Source: Nonomuraea thailandensis (GTDB taxonomy: Bacteria; Actinomycetota; Actinomycetes; Streptosporangiales; Streptosporangiaceae). Taken from it: DNA of 64,000 nt. A model generated the notes under the pieces. It had not been told where the DNA came from. It searched no databases and saw only the letters and a list, made by a program, of their open reading frames with translations. The translations under genes were made by a program, and so were the position numbers. The stretch is from assembly GCF_024172165.1 (NCBI RefSeq), contig NZ_JAMZEB010000002.1, forward strand, positions 7,972,501-8,036,500, written 5' to 3'. Shown here piece after piece: positions 1 to 8,316 of this stretch; position 1 is the stretch's first letter, and each line of letters starts with the position of its first letter.

Positions 1-197
1 CTTTCGGAGACAACCCCTCTAACTTACCAGCCGATCCGAGTGGACGCGCACGCCACACCGTGGAGGTGAAGTCTGGAGGTGGCCCCCGAGTGGGGCCGGC
101 GATCACGCCGCCCCCGTGGGACTGCTGAACTCTATGTACGCCTACGGGAACCGTCAAATCGATGGTTCGCCCCGCGCACACGGGTAGGAACGGGTGC
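1..197. other. Left-edge stretch without a supported gene
   Basis: I see no convincing coding frame here. A short inverted repeat (GGCCCC at 81-86, GGGGCC at 92-97, 5-nt loop) could be a weak terminator for a gene ending left of the window. The rest is presumably the leader of the following permease gene. Confidence 0.4.
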
Positions 198-1238
198 GTG
201 CGAGATCAATCCGTGCCCAGGGCGCTCATCATCCTGGTGGGCATCGCCGCCGCGGTGGTCGTGCTCTTCGGCATCCGCGAGGTCGCCCCGATCGCCGGCC
301 CCGTGGTGCTCGCGCTGGTGCTCGTCATCGCCGTCTCCCCGGTGCGCGGCTGGCTTCAGGCCAGGAGCGCCCCGGTCTGGATCCAGGTCGCCGTGCCGTT
401 CCTCATCGTCGTGCTCGTGCTGCTCGGCATGGTCGCCATCCTGACCATCTCGGTCACCCAGCTCGTCGCCCTGCTGCCCGCGTACACCGACCAGTTCGAG
501 CAACTGCTCGCCGACTCCGAGCGGTGGGCGGCCACGCACGGGCTCAGCAACGACGTGCTCAACAAGGGGCTGCAGGCGTTCGACCCCGGACGGGTGCTGG
601 GGCTGGCGCAAACTCTGCTCGGCAGTTTGATCGGCATTCTGTCCGCGCTGTTCCTCATCGTGGTGTTGTTGCTGGCGATGTCCCTGGACGCGCCGATGAC
701 GGCGCGCATTCTGACCACGGGGGAAGGCAGCCGGCCGCAATTGGTGACCGCGCTCGCCATGTTCGGCCACAAGACCCGGCGTTATTTGATCGTCTCCACC
801 GTGTTCGGGCTCATCAACGCGATCCTGGACATGGTCGCCCTGTCGTTGCTGGACGTGCCGCTGCCGCTGCTCTGGGGCGTGCTCGCACTCATCGCCAACT
901 ACATCCCGAACATCGGTTTCGTCATCGGCCTGTTGCCGCCCGCCATGCTCGCCCTGCTGGACGGCGGTGTGAAGACGATGCTGCTGGTGATCGCGGCCTA
1001 TATCGTCATCAATGTCGTGACGCAGTCTTTCATTCTGCCGAAATTCCTGGGCGACGCGGTCGGGCTCTCGACGACGATGACGTTCATCTCGCTCATCGTG
1101 TGGACTTTTGTGCTGGGGCCGCTGGGCGCGATTCTGGCCATTCCCCTGAGCCTGCTGACGCGGGCCTTGCTGATCGACAGCGATCCGAGCGCGAAATGGG
1201 TGCAGGCCCTGGTGTCGGGGCGGCTGCCCAGCGGGTGA
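198..1238 (+). CDS. AI-2E family transporter (polytopic membrane permease)
   Basis: The product is about 346 residues with six to eight hydrophobic segments. It has the usual AI-2E exporter layout: an N-terminal pair of helices, a central amphipathic stretch, then a helical bundle with the YIPNIG and PKFLGDAVGLS motifs of the PF01594 family. Family members export varied substrates, so the name does not imply autoinducer-2 transport. An in-frame ATG lies at 162. I prefer GTG 198 because AGGA at 187-190 sits 7 nt upstream, whereas ATG 162 has no clear ribosome site. The gene stands alone and converges on an AraC regulator. Confidence 0.85.
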   Translation: MRDQSVPRALIILVGIAAAVVVLFGIREVAPIAGPVVLALVLVIAVSPVRGWLQARSAPVWIQVAVPFLIVVLVLLGMVAILTISVTQLVALLPAYTDQFEQLLADSERWAATHGLSNDVLNKGLQAFDPGRVLGLAQTLLGSLIGILSALFLIVVLLLAMSLDAPMTARILTTGEGSRPQLVTALAMFGHKTRRYLIVSTVFGLINAILDMVALSLLDVPLPLLWGVLALIANYIPNIGFVIGLLPPAMLALLDGGVKTMLLVIAAYIVINVVTQSFILPKFLGDAVGLSTTMTFISLIVWTFVLGPLGAILAIPLSLLTRALLIDSDPSAKWVQALVSGRLPSG

Positions 1239-1244
1239 GCTCAG

Positions 1245-1300
1245 AGCAGGCGGCTCAGGGCAGGCGGCTCAGGGCAGGCGGCTCAGAGCAGGCGGCTCAG
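1245..1300. repeat. Four 14-bp tandem repeats at the 3' end of the AraC gene
   Basis: Four head-to-tail copies of RGCAGGCGGCTCAG occupy 1245-1258, 1259-1272, 1273-1286 and 1287-1300; only the first base differs (A or G). On the minus strand each copy contains CTGA. The regulator's stop codon (1283-1285) lies in the third copy, so the last residues LSRLL are repeat-encoded. The array fills the gap between the convergent genes. Confidence 0.95.
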
Positions 1301-2026
1301 CCGCACGCCGCTGAGGCGCTTGACGTCGTTGGCCAGGTGGGCCTGGTCGGCATAGCCGGCCGTGACCGCCACCTCCGCCAGAGGGGTGCCCGCGCGGGCC
1401 AGCCGCAGCGCCCGCTGGAAGCGGACGATGCGCTGGAGGGTCTTGGGCGCGTAGCCGAAGGCGAGCAGGCTGCGGCGCTGGAGCTGGCGTTCGCTGTAGC
1501 CGAGGTCCCAGGCCACCTCCGCCACCGAGCGGCCCCTGCCCAGGGCGGTGGCGATCGCGGGGGCGGCGGGGTCTACGGACGGCGAGCCGGCCGAGGCTGC
1601 CAGACGCCGGCCCACCGCCGTCTGCAGGAGCCGGACCCTGGCTTCCACCTGCGCCCGCAGGCCCGGTGGCGCCGCCTCGGCGGGCCAGGTCTGCGCCGCC
1701 TTCGTGAGCTCGGCCAGGAGACCGGGCCCCACGGGCAGGTCGCTCAGCCGCACGCGGCTGTCGCGCAGCTCCTGGAGCGGCACGCCGAAGAAGCCGCCCA
1801 CCGCGCCGGGCCTGAACCGCACCCCGGCCAGCGTCTCCCCGGCCTCCAGCGCCGCCGGCATGGGCCCCGTGTCAGGGCCCGCGACGTACAGGCCCTCGGC
1901 CCCCCAGATGAGGTCGACGCACGCGTCGGGCACCACGAGCTGCGTGAAGGCGGCCTCGCTGACGCGATGCCACCCGCAGGCGAGGCGGCCGGCCAGGCCC
2001 GCGCTCGGCGGCCGTTCCACGTACAT
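1283..2026 (-). CDS. AraC family transcriptional regulator
   Basis: This 247-residue protein has a C-terminal AraC/XylS domain with two helix-turn-helix units (VAEVAWDLGYSERQLQRR and LAEVAVTAGYADQAHLAND, about residues 165-245). The N-terminal effector domain (VVPDACVDLIWG, then RFRPGAVGGFFG) is typical of the DUF6597-type AraC subfamily. GGGAG lies almost against ATG 2026 but 7 nt before GTG 2020, so translation may start at 2020. The target is unknown. Its 3' end is made of a tandem repeat. Confidence 0.88.
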   Translation of the reverse strand: MYVERPPSAGLAGRLACGWHRVSEAAFTQLVVPDACVDLIWGAEGLYVAGPDTGPMPAALEAGETLAGVRFRPGAVGGFFGVPLQELRDSRVRLSDLPVGPGLLAELTKAAQTWPAEAAPPGLRAQVEARVRLLQTAVGRRLAASAGSPSVDPAAPAIATALGRGRSVAEVAWDLGYSERQLQRRSLLAFGYAPKTLQRIVRFQRALRLARAGTPLAEVAVTAGYADQAHLANDVKRLSGVRLSRLL

Positions 2027-2063
2027 ACTCCCAACGTACGCGAGGCCTCCGACAGAACGCCTC

Positions 2064-2918
2064 TCACCCGGGAAGCCGCCCGTAGGCGCGCAGGGTGCTG
2101 AGGTTCTGCAGGGTGATGTAGCCGCCCCACTCGTGCGCCACCAGCGGCGTCCACATCGGCCAGTTCCCGCTCCAGCCGCCGTCGGCCGACTGGCCGGCCA
2201 GCATCGCGTCGAGGTTGGCGTCCAGGACGTCCTGCGTGAACAGCGGCAGCCGCGACGGCCTCGGCGCGAAGTCCAGCGGGAAGTGCACGTGCCCGGAGGC
2301 GGTCAGGTCGAAGGTGACGGCGGCGAGGATGGCGTCGCGCAGCCGCGCGAACTCCGACTCCGCGCGCGCCCTGTCGGGCACCCAGCTCAGGAACGTCAGC
2401 GCCGCGCGAGCCCCGTACGGCTCGAACTCCTTCTGCGCGTAGAGCTTCGACCAGCAGAAGTCGGTGGCGGCGTCCAGCCAGGGATGGGTGACGGCGTGCT
2501 TGTGCAGCAGGCCGGCGATGGGGGCGGTGGGGTTGAGGTCGCCCGGCGGATCGTCCCCGGTCTCCCACCAGGGCGCGCGCAGGGTGTCCCGCACCGAGGG
2601 CAGCACGAACGGCACGCCACCGTCCCCCGTGGTGATGGAGGACAGGTACTTGCAGGCGGCGGGCACCATCGGCGAGTCGAACGCGTCCAGCTCGTCGAGG
2701 ATCCAGAACGCCACCTCGACCGGCTGCGGCTGGCTGCCGGAGCCGCGCAGGTCGGGTTCGAGGGCGTTGCCGAAGCCGCCGTCCTCGTTCTGGTAGCAGC
2801 TCAGCACGTCGAGCACGCGAGCGCGCGAGCCGCCCCTGAACAGCGCCTCGAAGCGAAGCCTGTCGATCAGTCTCGCGTGGTGGTGCAGGTACAGCTCCGC
2901 CCTGTCGAGCATGTCCAT
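2064..2918 (-). CDS. Alpha-toroid (terpene cyclase/prenyltransferase-like) protein of unknown function
   Basis: The product is 284 residues, soluble and without a signal peptide. Two glycine/tryptophan-rich motifs, QNEDGGFG near the N-terminus and QSADGGWSGNW near the C-terminus, resemble the QW repeats of (alpha/alpha)6-toroid proteins such as squalene-hopene cyclases and prenyltransferases. I see no cyclase DXDD acid motif, so enzymatic activity is doubtful. ATG 2918 was chosen over longer frames because GGAAGGA lies about 10 nt upstream and homology-like sequence begins there. It is divergent from the next gene with only 79 bp between. Confidence 0.7.
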   Translation of the reverse strand: MDMLDRAELYLHHHARLIDRLRFEALFRGGSRARVLDVLSCYQNEDGGFGNALEPDLRGSGSQPQPVEVAFWILDELDAFDSPMVPAACKYLSSITTGDGGVPFVLPSVRDTLRAPWWETGDDPPGDLNPTAPIAGLLHKHAVTHPWLDAATDFCWSKLYAQKEFEPYGARAALTFLSWVPDRARAESEFARLRDAILAAVTFDLTASGHVHFPLDFAPRPSRLPLFTQDVLDANLDAMLAGQSADGGWSGNWPMWTPLVAHEWGGYITLQNLSTLRAYGRLPG

Positions 2919-2963
2919 GGCGGCGGTCCTTCCGTTAGGGGTGTCGACCGCGAAGCTATCCCC

Positions 2964-2990
2964 TTGCCGGGGCCGTTCTCTTGTAACAAT
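2964..2990 (+). promoter_or_regulatory. Candidate promoter giving a leaderless GTG start
   Basis: A TTGCCG element at 2964-2969 and a TAACAAT element at 2984-2990 lie just before GTG 2998. The predicted transcription start falls on or next to the start codon, which would make this mRNA leaderless. The spacer is short (14-15 bp), so the call is tentative. Confidence 0.35.
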
Positions 2991-2997
2991 CGGACAC

Positions 2998-3420
2998 GTG
3001 GAGCAACGGCGATGGGACATCGACGAGCGGTTCACCGGCGTCGGCGACGCGGCGGCGATGGTGCCCGCCGTGGAGCGGCTCGGGGAGATGATGCGCACCG
3101 ACGGGTGGGTGACGGAGGAGCCCGAGGCGCATCTCCTGCCGCACCTGCGGGCCGTGCCCGGCTGGGAGCTGCTGGGTGAGCGGCTGCTCGACGACGGGTT
3201 CTACGAGGTGCGGGCCCGGCCCGAGGAGGCGCTGGAGGGCGTGGACGTGCTGCGGGCCGTGATCAGGCTGCTGTCGGTGATCGCCGAGCCGTCCTTCCTG
3301 GTACGGCAGGCCGGCGACGACGCGTACGAGTGCGTGACGGGCGTGATGCCCGGCGACCCTCCGGGGATGTACAGGTCGCACGGGCACCTCGTCCGCGTCA
3401 TCGTGGTCACCGGCGGCTAG
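2998..3420 (+). CDS. Hypothetical actinobacterial protein
   Basis: This 140-residue acidic protein starts at GTG (VEQRRWDID). It has no signal peptide, membrane segment or motif that I recognise. The sequence looks like a compact alpha/beta fold with strands such as YECVTGVMPG and LVRVIVVTGG. There is no Shine-Dalgarno sequence, which agrees with a leaderless transcript. A longer frame reaching 2911 is open, but it runs into the divergent gene. It converges on the ABC permease gene with no gap. Function unknown. Confidence 0.6.
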   Translation: MEQRRWDIDERFTGVGDAAAMVPAVERLGEMMRTDGWVTEEPEAHLLPHLRAVPGWELLGERLLDDGFYEVRARPEEALEGVDVLRAVIRLLSVIAEPSFLVRQAGDDAYECVTGVMPGDPPGMYRSHGHLVRVIVVTGG

Positions 3421-4629
3421 CTACGGCGTCGCCAGGGCCTCCGTGGGAGACATCCGGGCCGCCCGCACCGCCGGGTAGAAGCCGGCGACGCCCCCGATGA
3501 CGAGCGTGGCCACGACACCGCCCGCCATGGCCCACACCGGCACGATCGCGGGCCATCCCTGGATGCCCGCGTACGCGGCGGTGACGCCGATGCCGAGCAG
3601 CACCCCGCCGACCCCGCCGATGGCCGACAGCAGCAGCGACTCGGCGAGGAACTGGACGCGGATCTGCCCGCGGGTGGCGCCCAGGGAGCGGCGCAGCCCG
3701 ATCTCCGCGCGGCGCTCCAGGACCGAGATCACCATCGTGTTGGCCACGCCGACGCCGCCGACCAGCAGCGCGACGCCGCCGAGGCCGAGCAGGAGGGCGT
3801 TCAGGGTGGCGTCGGTGGCCTGTTTGGCGGCCAGCACGTCGGAGGGCCGGGAGACCTCGACCTCGTTGGGCTGCTCGGGGTTGGCGGTGGCGGCGAGCAC
3901 GCCGCGCACCTCGACGACGTGCGCCTCCTGCGCCCTGGCGTAGATGGTGGTCGCGTACCCGTCGAAGCCGAGCCGTTCCTCCGCGGCGGGCCAGCCGACG
4001 AGGGCGGCCGAGTCGAGTTCGGGCGCCAGCGGGGCGGGGGCGAGCACGCCGACGACGGTGAACCACTGCCCGCCGAGCCAGACCCGCTGGTCGGGGCCGG
4101 CGTGGACGACGCCGAGCCGGTCGGCGGCCTTGGCTCCGAGCACGGTGGCCGGGTAGCCGTGGGTGGCCTCGTTCAGCCAGGCGCCGGCGGCGACGGTGGC
4201 GCCGACGTCCCCGATCAGGTCGAGGCGGGCGGCGGTGACGGAGATGCTGCCGGTCTCGGCCTCGGGGACGTGGTCGTTGCGGTAGACCTTGGCCGGGGTG
4301 GTGCCGGTCGCGGTGACGGCGGTGACGGGGGCGATCTGGCCGATCATGCCCTCGGCCTCGGCCGGCAGGTGCGACGCCTCGCCGAACAGGGTGTTGCCGG
4401 GCGACACGGTGAGCAGGTTCGTGCCGAGCGCGGCGAGCTGGCGGTTGAGGTCCTCCTGGCTGGAGGCGGAGATGCCGACGACGCCGAGCATGGCGGCGAT
4501 GCCGATGGCGATGCCGAGGGCCGACAGGAACACGCGCAGCGGCCTGGCGCGCAGGCCCGCGCCGCCGACCTTGACGACGTCGCGGGGCCGCAGGCGCGCG
4601 GGCACGAGGACGGTCCGGTCCGGGCTCAC
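3421..4629 (-). CDS. MacB-like ABC transporter permease (FtsX domain)
   Basis: The 402-residue protein has an N-terminal transmembrane helix (FLSALGIAIGIAAMLGVVGI), a large extracytoplasmic MacB-PCD-type domain (about 60-265) and three C-terminal helices of the FtsX fold, including the EIGLRRSLGATRGQI motif. It is the membrane partner of the ATPase whose gene overlaps its start by 4 bp. With the adaptor gene upstream it forms a MacAB-type system for export or for cell-envelope mechanotransmission. The substrate is unknown. It is the last gene of a leftward operon driven by a two-component system. Confidence 0.9.
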   Translation of the reverse strand: MSPDRTVLVPARLRPRDVVKVGGAGLRARPLRVFLSALGIAIGIAAMLGVVGISASSQEDLNRQLAALGTNLLTVSPGNTLFGEASHLPAEAEGMIGQIAPVTAVTATGTTPAKVYRNDHVPEAETGSISVTAARLDLIGDVGATVAAGAWLNEATHGYPATVLGAKAADRLGVVHAGPDQRVWLGGQWFTVVGVLAPAPLAPELDSAALVGWPAAEERLGFDGYATTIYARAQEAHVVEVRGVLAATANPEQPNEVEVSRPSDVLAAKQATDATLNALLLGLGGVALLVGGVGVANTMVISVLERRAEIGLRRSLGATRGQIRVQFLAESLLLSAIGGVGGVLLGIGVTAAYAGIQGWPAIVPVWAMAGGVVATLVIGGVAGFYPAVRAARMSPTEALATP

Positions 4630-5291
4630 GCGCGTGCTCCGTCCAGGACGCGGCCGTCGAGCATCTCCACCTGGCGGGGCAGGGAGGCGGCGATGTCGCG
4701 GTCGTGGGTGATGACGACCACGGTGGTGCCGGCCGCGTTCAGCTCGCGCAGCAGCGCCATCACGCCGGCTCCGGAGCGGGAGTCGAGGTTGCCGGTCGGC
4801 TCGTCGGCCAGCAACAGGCGCGGGCCGCCGGCGACGGCGCGGGCGATGGCGACGCGCTGCCGCTCGCCGCCGGACAGCTCGTGCGGCCGGTGGCCGACCC
4901 GGTGCCCGAGACCCACGCGTTCCAGCGCCTCGTACGCCCGCGAGCGCCGCTCGCGCGGTGACGGGCCGGCGTACAGCAGGCCGTCGGCCACGTTGTCCAG
5001 GGCGGGCACCCCGGCGGCCAGGTGGAACTGCTGGAAGACGAAGCCGATGACGTTCGCGCGCAGGGCGGAGAGCTGCCTGTCGGTGAGCGTGAGCACGTCG
5101 TGCCCGGCGATGCGGACGGTGCCGCCGGAGGGCCGGTCGAGCGTGCCGAGCATGTTGAGCATCGTCGACTTGCCCGAGCCGGACGGGCCGACGATGCCGA
5201 CGAGCTCGCCGTGGTCGATGCCCAGCGAGACCCCGTGGAGCGCGGCCACGTCGCCGTAGTGCTTGCTGACGTCGCGCAGCTCGGCGATCAC
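4626..5291 (-). CDS. ABC transporter ATP-binding protein (MacB/LolD type)
   Basis: This 221-residue ATPase has Walker A GPSGSGKS (about 36-43), the signature LSGGERQRVAIARA, Walker B LLLADEPTGNLD and a switch histidine (VVITHD). This sequence set is typical of the LolD/MacB ATPase family. ATGA overlaps join it to the adaptor gene upstream (5288-5291) and the permease gene downstream (4626-4629), which implies translational coupling and a fixed stoichiometry. Confidence 0.93.
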   Translation of the reverse strand: MIAELRDVSKHYGDVAALHGVSLGIDHGELVGIVGPSGSGKSTMLNMLGTLDRPSGGTVRIAGHDVLTLTDRQLSALRANVIGFVFQQFHLAAGVPALDNVADGLLYAGPSPRERRSRAYEALERVGLGHRVGHRPHELSGGERQRVAIARAVAGGPRLLLADEPTGNLDSRSGAGVMALLRELNAAGTTVVVITHDRDIAASLPRQVEMLDGRVLDGARA

Positions 5292-6379
5292 GTGGGCACC
5301 GCCACGGTGGCGCCCTCGGGCACGCCCTCGACCTCGACCTTGCCGTCGGCGAACATGCCCACCTCGACCGCGGTGTAGCGGGTGGACCCGCCCTCCACGA
5401 CCTGGACGCCGTAGCCGCCCTCGGCCAGGGCGAGCAGCGCTCCGACGGGGACGGCCAGGACGTTCTCGCGCCGCTCGGAGACGATGGTGACGTCCACGGG
5501 GGCGGCGTCGTACGGCTTCCTCAGCCCGCTCACCGACACCTTCACCTCGACGGTGGCGACGGTGTCGTTGCCGCTGGTGGTCTCGGTGGCGACCTTGCCC
5601 ACGCCGCTGACCTCGCCCTTCACGGTGGCGCCGTCGGGCAGCTCGACGGTGGCCCGCATGCCCTTCTTGACGAGGTGCTCGTCGGCGACGTCGAGGGCGA
5701 CGTCCACCTCGCGGGTGGTGCCGGTGGCGTCGAGCACGGGCCCGCTCGCGGTGTCGCCGAGTGCCTTGCGCAGCTCGGCGACGCGGATGCGGCCGTCGGC
5801 CACGACGACGTCGCCCGGCCGCACGGTGCCGGTGACGTCGAGGCCGAGGTCGTCCTGCCAGTCCTCGACCGCCTCCCTGGTGGCCCAGGTGAACTGGCCG
5901 TCCACGTCGAAGCCGTCGTAGCCGAGCTTGTCCAGGTTGCGTTCGAGCAGCTCGACGTCCTTGCCCTCGACGCCGTCGCGCAGCTCGCGGTACAGGGGCA
6001 TGGTGCCGTACAGGAGGGGGCGGCGGTCGGCGTCGACGCTGTAGACGGCGTGCCCCCTGGTGATGGTGGATCCCTCGGCGGGCAGCCAGGTGATCGTGCC
6101 CTGGGACTTGGCGGCGACCGTGAAGGGGTCGCCGTAGCCGAGGGTGCCGTCCACGGTCTTGGTCTCGGTGAGCGTGGTGCGGGTCACCTGGGCGGTGGCC
6201 GGAGGGGTGCGGCCCGCGACGGCCGTGCCGGCGCTGCCGCCGCCGAAGCCCACCGCGGCGGCCGCGACGGCGGCGGCGAGCAGCGCGGCGCCGCCCGTCC
6301 AGGCCAGGGCCCGCAGCGGGCCGCGCCGTCGCGGCGGCAGGGCGCGCAGGGCGGGTGCGGCCCGCTCGACCTTCGTCAC
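5288..6379 (-). CDS. Peptidoglycan-binding/HlyD-type efflux adaptor protein
   Basis: The 363-residue protein has one N-terminal membrane anchor (WTGGAALLAAAVAAAAVGFG). A biotinyl-lipoyl-like half (about 75-120) is followed by a PG_binding_1 unit (LLERNLDKLGYDGFDVDGQF) and beta-barrel segments (VDVALDVADEHLVKKGMRATVELPDG). This arrangement is common in actinobacterial MacA-like adaptors. GTG 6379 was chosen because it overlaps the upstream lipoprotein stop (GTGA). It presumably couples the MacB-like pump to the cell wall. Confidence 0.85.
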   Translation of the reverse strand: MTKVERAAPALRALPPRRRGPLRALAWTGGAALLAAAVAAAAVGFGGGSAGTAVAGRTPPATAQVTRTTLTETKTVDGTLGYGDPFTVAAKSQGTITWLPAEGSTITRGHAVYSVDADRRPLLYGTMPLYRELRDGVEGKDVELLERNLDKLGYDGFDVDGQFTWATREAVEDWQDDLGLDVTGTVRPGDVVVADGRIRVAELRKALGDTASGPVLDATGTTREVDVALDVADEHLVKKGMRATVELPDGATVKGEVSGVGKVATETTSGNDTVATVEVKVSVSGLRKPYDAAPVDVTIVSERRENVLAVPVGALLALAEGGYGVQVVEGGSTRYTAVEVGMFADGKVEVEGVPEGATVAVPT

Positions 6380-6894
6380 TTGCCCGCTCCCATCTTGGGG
6401 AAGGAGCCGCGGCAGGTTTCGAAGGCCTTCTGGAACGCGGGGTCGTCGCGCTTGATCTTGCCCGCGCCGCCGCCGAAGGTGCCGTCGGGGCTGGGGTCGG
6501 GCATGTCCACGCCGTTGTCCCGCATGCACTTGGCGAACTCGCGCAGCTTCTCGACGTCCTCCGGGGTGGCCTCCCTGCGCTCCTTGAACGGGGAGAGGTG
6601 GCGGCAGGCCTCGATGGCCTCCTTGGTCCTGCCGTCGGCGCCCTTCTGGGCCAGCACGGCGAGCCCGCCGCTGCCGTCGGGCTGCGGGTCCTCCATGGGC
6701 ACGCCGTGCTCGCGCATGCACTGGGCGAACTTCCTGCCCTGTTCCTGCGGGTCGGCGCTGGTGGTGGCGGTGGGAGCGGCGGTGGGCGTCGTGCTCGTGG
6801 CGGTCACCGAGGCGACGCCGGCGCCGCTCTGCTGGGTGCCGCAGCCCGCGGCCAGGGCGGCGAGCAGGGCTGCGGTGAGGAGTGTCCTTGTCAT
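6376..6894 (-). CDS. Lipoprotein with a duplicated Cys-Met-Arg motif
   Basis: This 172-residue protein has a lipoprotein signal with lipobox LAAGC. A Thr/Ala-rich linker leads to two related modules: FAQCMREHGVPMEDPQPDG, and later FAKCMRDNGVDMPDPSPDG. Each carries one Cys, and a further Cys follows about 25-50 residues later (ACRH, TCRG), so two disulfides or ligand sites are possible. Such proteins often sit beside MacAB-like operons in actinomycetes. A sensing or substrate-capture role at the membrane is an inference. It lies 24 bp after the kinase gene and overlaps the adaptor by 4 bp. Confidence 0.8.
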   Translation of the reverse strand: MTRTLLTAALLAALAAGCGTQQSGAGVASVTATSTTPTAAPTATTSADPQEQGRKFAQCMREHGVPMEDPQPDGSGGLAVLAQKGADGRTKEAIEACRHLSPFKERREATPEDVEKLREFAKCMRDNGVDMPDPSPDGTFGGGAGKIKRDDPAFQKAFETCRGSFPKMGAGK

Positions 6895-6918
6895 GCTCCC
6901 GAATGTGCCGGGCGCCGT

Positions 6919-8316
6919 TCAGAGCGGGCTCGGAGTCACCTCGGAGCCAGGTAGGAGTACGCGGAAGGTGGCGCCGCTGCCGGGCGCGGTGTCGAGCTCG
7001 ACGCGACCGCCGTGGGCGCGCACGATGGCGGAGACGATGGCCAGGCCGAGCCCGGCGCCGCCGTCGGCCCTGGACCTGCCCTGGCCGACCCGGTAGAGGC
7101 GGTCGAACAGGCGGGGCACGTGCTCGGGCGGCACGCCCGGCCCGGTGTCGGAGACCTCCAGCACGGCCACGTGCCCGGCGCTGCCGACCCTGACGGTGAT
7201 GGACGCCTCGGCGGGGGTGTGGCAGAGCGCGTTGCCGATGAGGTTGGCGGCGACCTGGCGCAGGCGGGCCTCGTCGCCCACGACCGAGACGGGGGTGAGC
7301 CTGCCGTCCAGCCCGGCCAGCCTGACCTGGCGCTCCGGCACGCGTACGCGGGCGTCGCGGATGGTGTCGGCGGCCACCTCCAGCAGGTCCACGGGGCGGC
7401 GGTCGAGGGGGCGCTCCTCGTCGAGCTGGGCGAGCGTGAGCAGGTCGTTGACCAGCACGCTCATCCTGGCGGCCTCCTCCTCGATCCTGCGCATGGCCTC
7501 GTCGGCGTCGCCGCCGCCCCTGCGGTGCAGCTCGGCGAAGCCGCGTACGGAGGTGAGCGGGGTGCGCAGCTCGTGGGAGGCGTCGGCGAGGAAGCTGCGC
7601 ATGCGGGCCTCGGAGCCGGTCCTGGCGGCGATCTCGGACTGGAGGCGGTCGAGCATGACGTTCATGGCGGTGGCCAGGCGGCCGGGCTCGGTGTGCGGGT
7701 CCGCGGCGTGCACGCGGCGGGCGAAGTCGCCGCGGGCGATGTGCCCGGCCGTGGCCTCCATCCTGGTCAGGGGCCGCAGGCCGAGGCGTACGACGGAGTT
7801 GGCGCCCAGCCCGAGCAGGAGCAGCACGACGGCGCTGACGGCGAAGGCGATGGCGATGGCCGCGGTCTGGGTCTGCTCCAGCTCGGCGAGCGAGTGGGCG
7901 AACACCAGGATGTTGCCGTCGGGCAGCTCCGCGGCGCGGATCCGCCACGAGGGGCCGCTGGAGCCGGGCACGGTGTGGTTGACGCCGATCTCGATCTCGC
8001 CGATGACGGGGCGCGGCTGGTCGTCGTCGGCGGAGCTGCTGGACTGCAGGGAGCCGTCGGGGTTGAAGACCATGACGCGCTGGACGGCGGCGACCCGCTT
8101 GGCGATCACGTCGTTGAGCGTGATCGGCATCTTGGTGAACGTCTGGACGGCCTTGGTGCTCGCTACCTTGGTGAGCTGCTGGAGCTGGCCGTCCACGCGG
8201 TCCATCAGGTTGTCGCGCAGCAGCGCGATGCCGGCGACGTTGGACAGGACGAGGCCGAGCGTGGCCAGCCCGAGCACGGCCATGACGAGGCGGGCCCGCA
8301 GGCTCCAGGCCTTCAC
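6919..8316 (-). CDS. Sensor histidine kinase (OmpR-partner type)
   Basis: The 465-residue protein has an N-terminal membrane helix, an extracytoplasmic sensor of about 115 residues, a second helix (IAIAFAVSAVVLLLLGLG) and a HAMP domain. A HisKA dimerisation helix follows with phospho-acceptor His248 in SHELRTPL. The HATPase domain has the N (NLIGNALCHTP), G1 (DTGPGVP) and G2 (GAGLGLAIV) boxes. GTG 8316 is fixed by a GTGA overlap with the response regulator stop. It probably controls its own operon, including the downstream ABC exporter. Confidence 0.93.
   Translation of the reverse strand: MKAWSLRARLVMAVLGLATLGLVLSNVAGIALLRDNLMDRVDGQLQQLTKVASTKAVQTFTKMPITLNDVIAKRVAAVQRVMVFNPDGSLQSSSSADDDQPRPVIGEIEIGVNHTVPGSSGPSWRIRAAELPDGNILVFAHSLAELEQTQTAAIAIAFAVSAVVLLLLGLGANSVVRLGLRPLTRMEATAGHIARGDFARRVHAADPHTEPGRLATAMNVMLDRLQSEIAARTGSEARMRSFLADASHELRTPLTSVRGFAELHRRGGGDADEAMRRIEEEAARMSVLVNDLLTLAQLDEERPLDRRPVDLLEVAADTIRDARVRVPERQVRLAGLDGRLTPVSVVGDEARLRQVAANLIGNALCHTPAEASITVRVGSAGHVAVLEVSDTGPGVPPEHVPRLFDRLYRVGQGRSRADGGAGLGLAIVSAIVRAHGGRVELDTAPGSGATFRVLLPGSEVTPSPL

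Noticed and set aside
198..1238. A quorum-sensing (autoinducer-2) exporter
   Set aside because: The AI-2E family name is historical; members export many substrates, and no LuxS or AI-2 gene is present.
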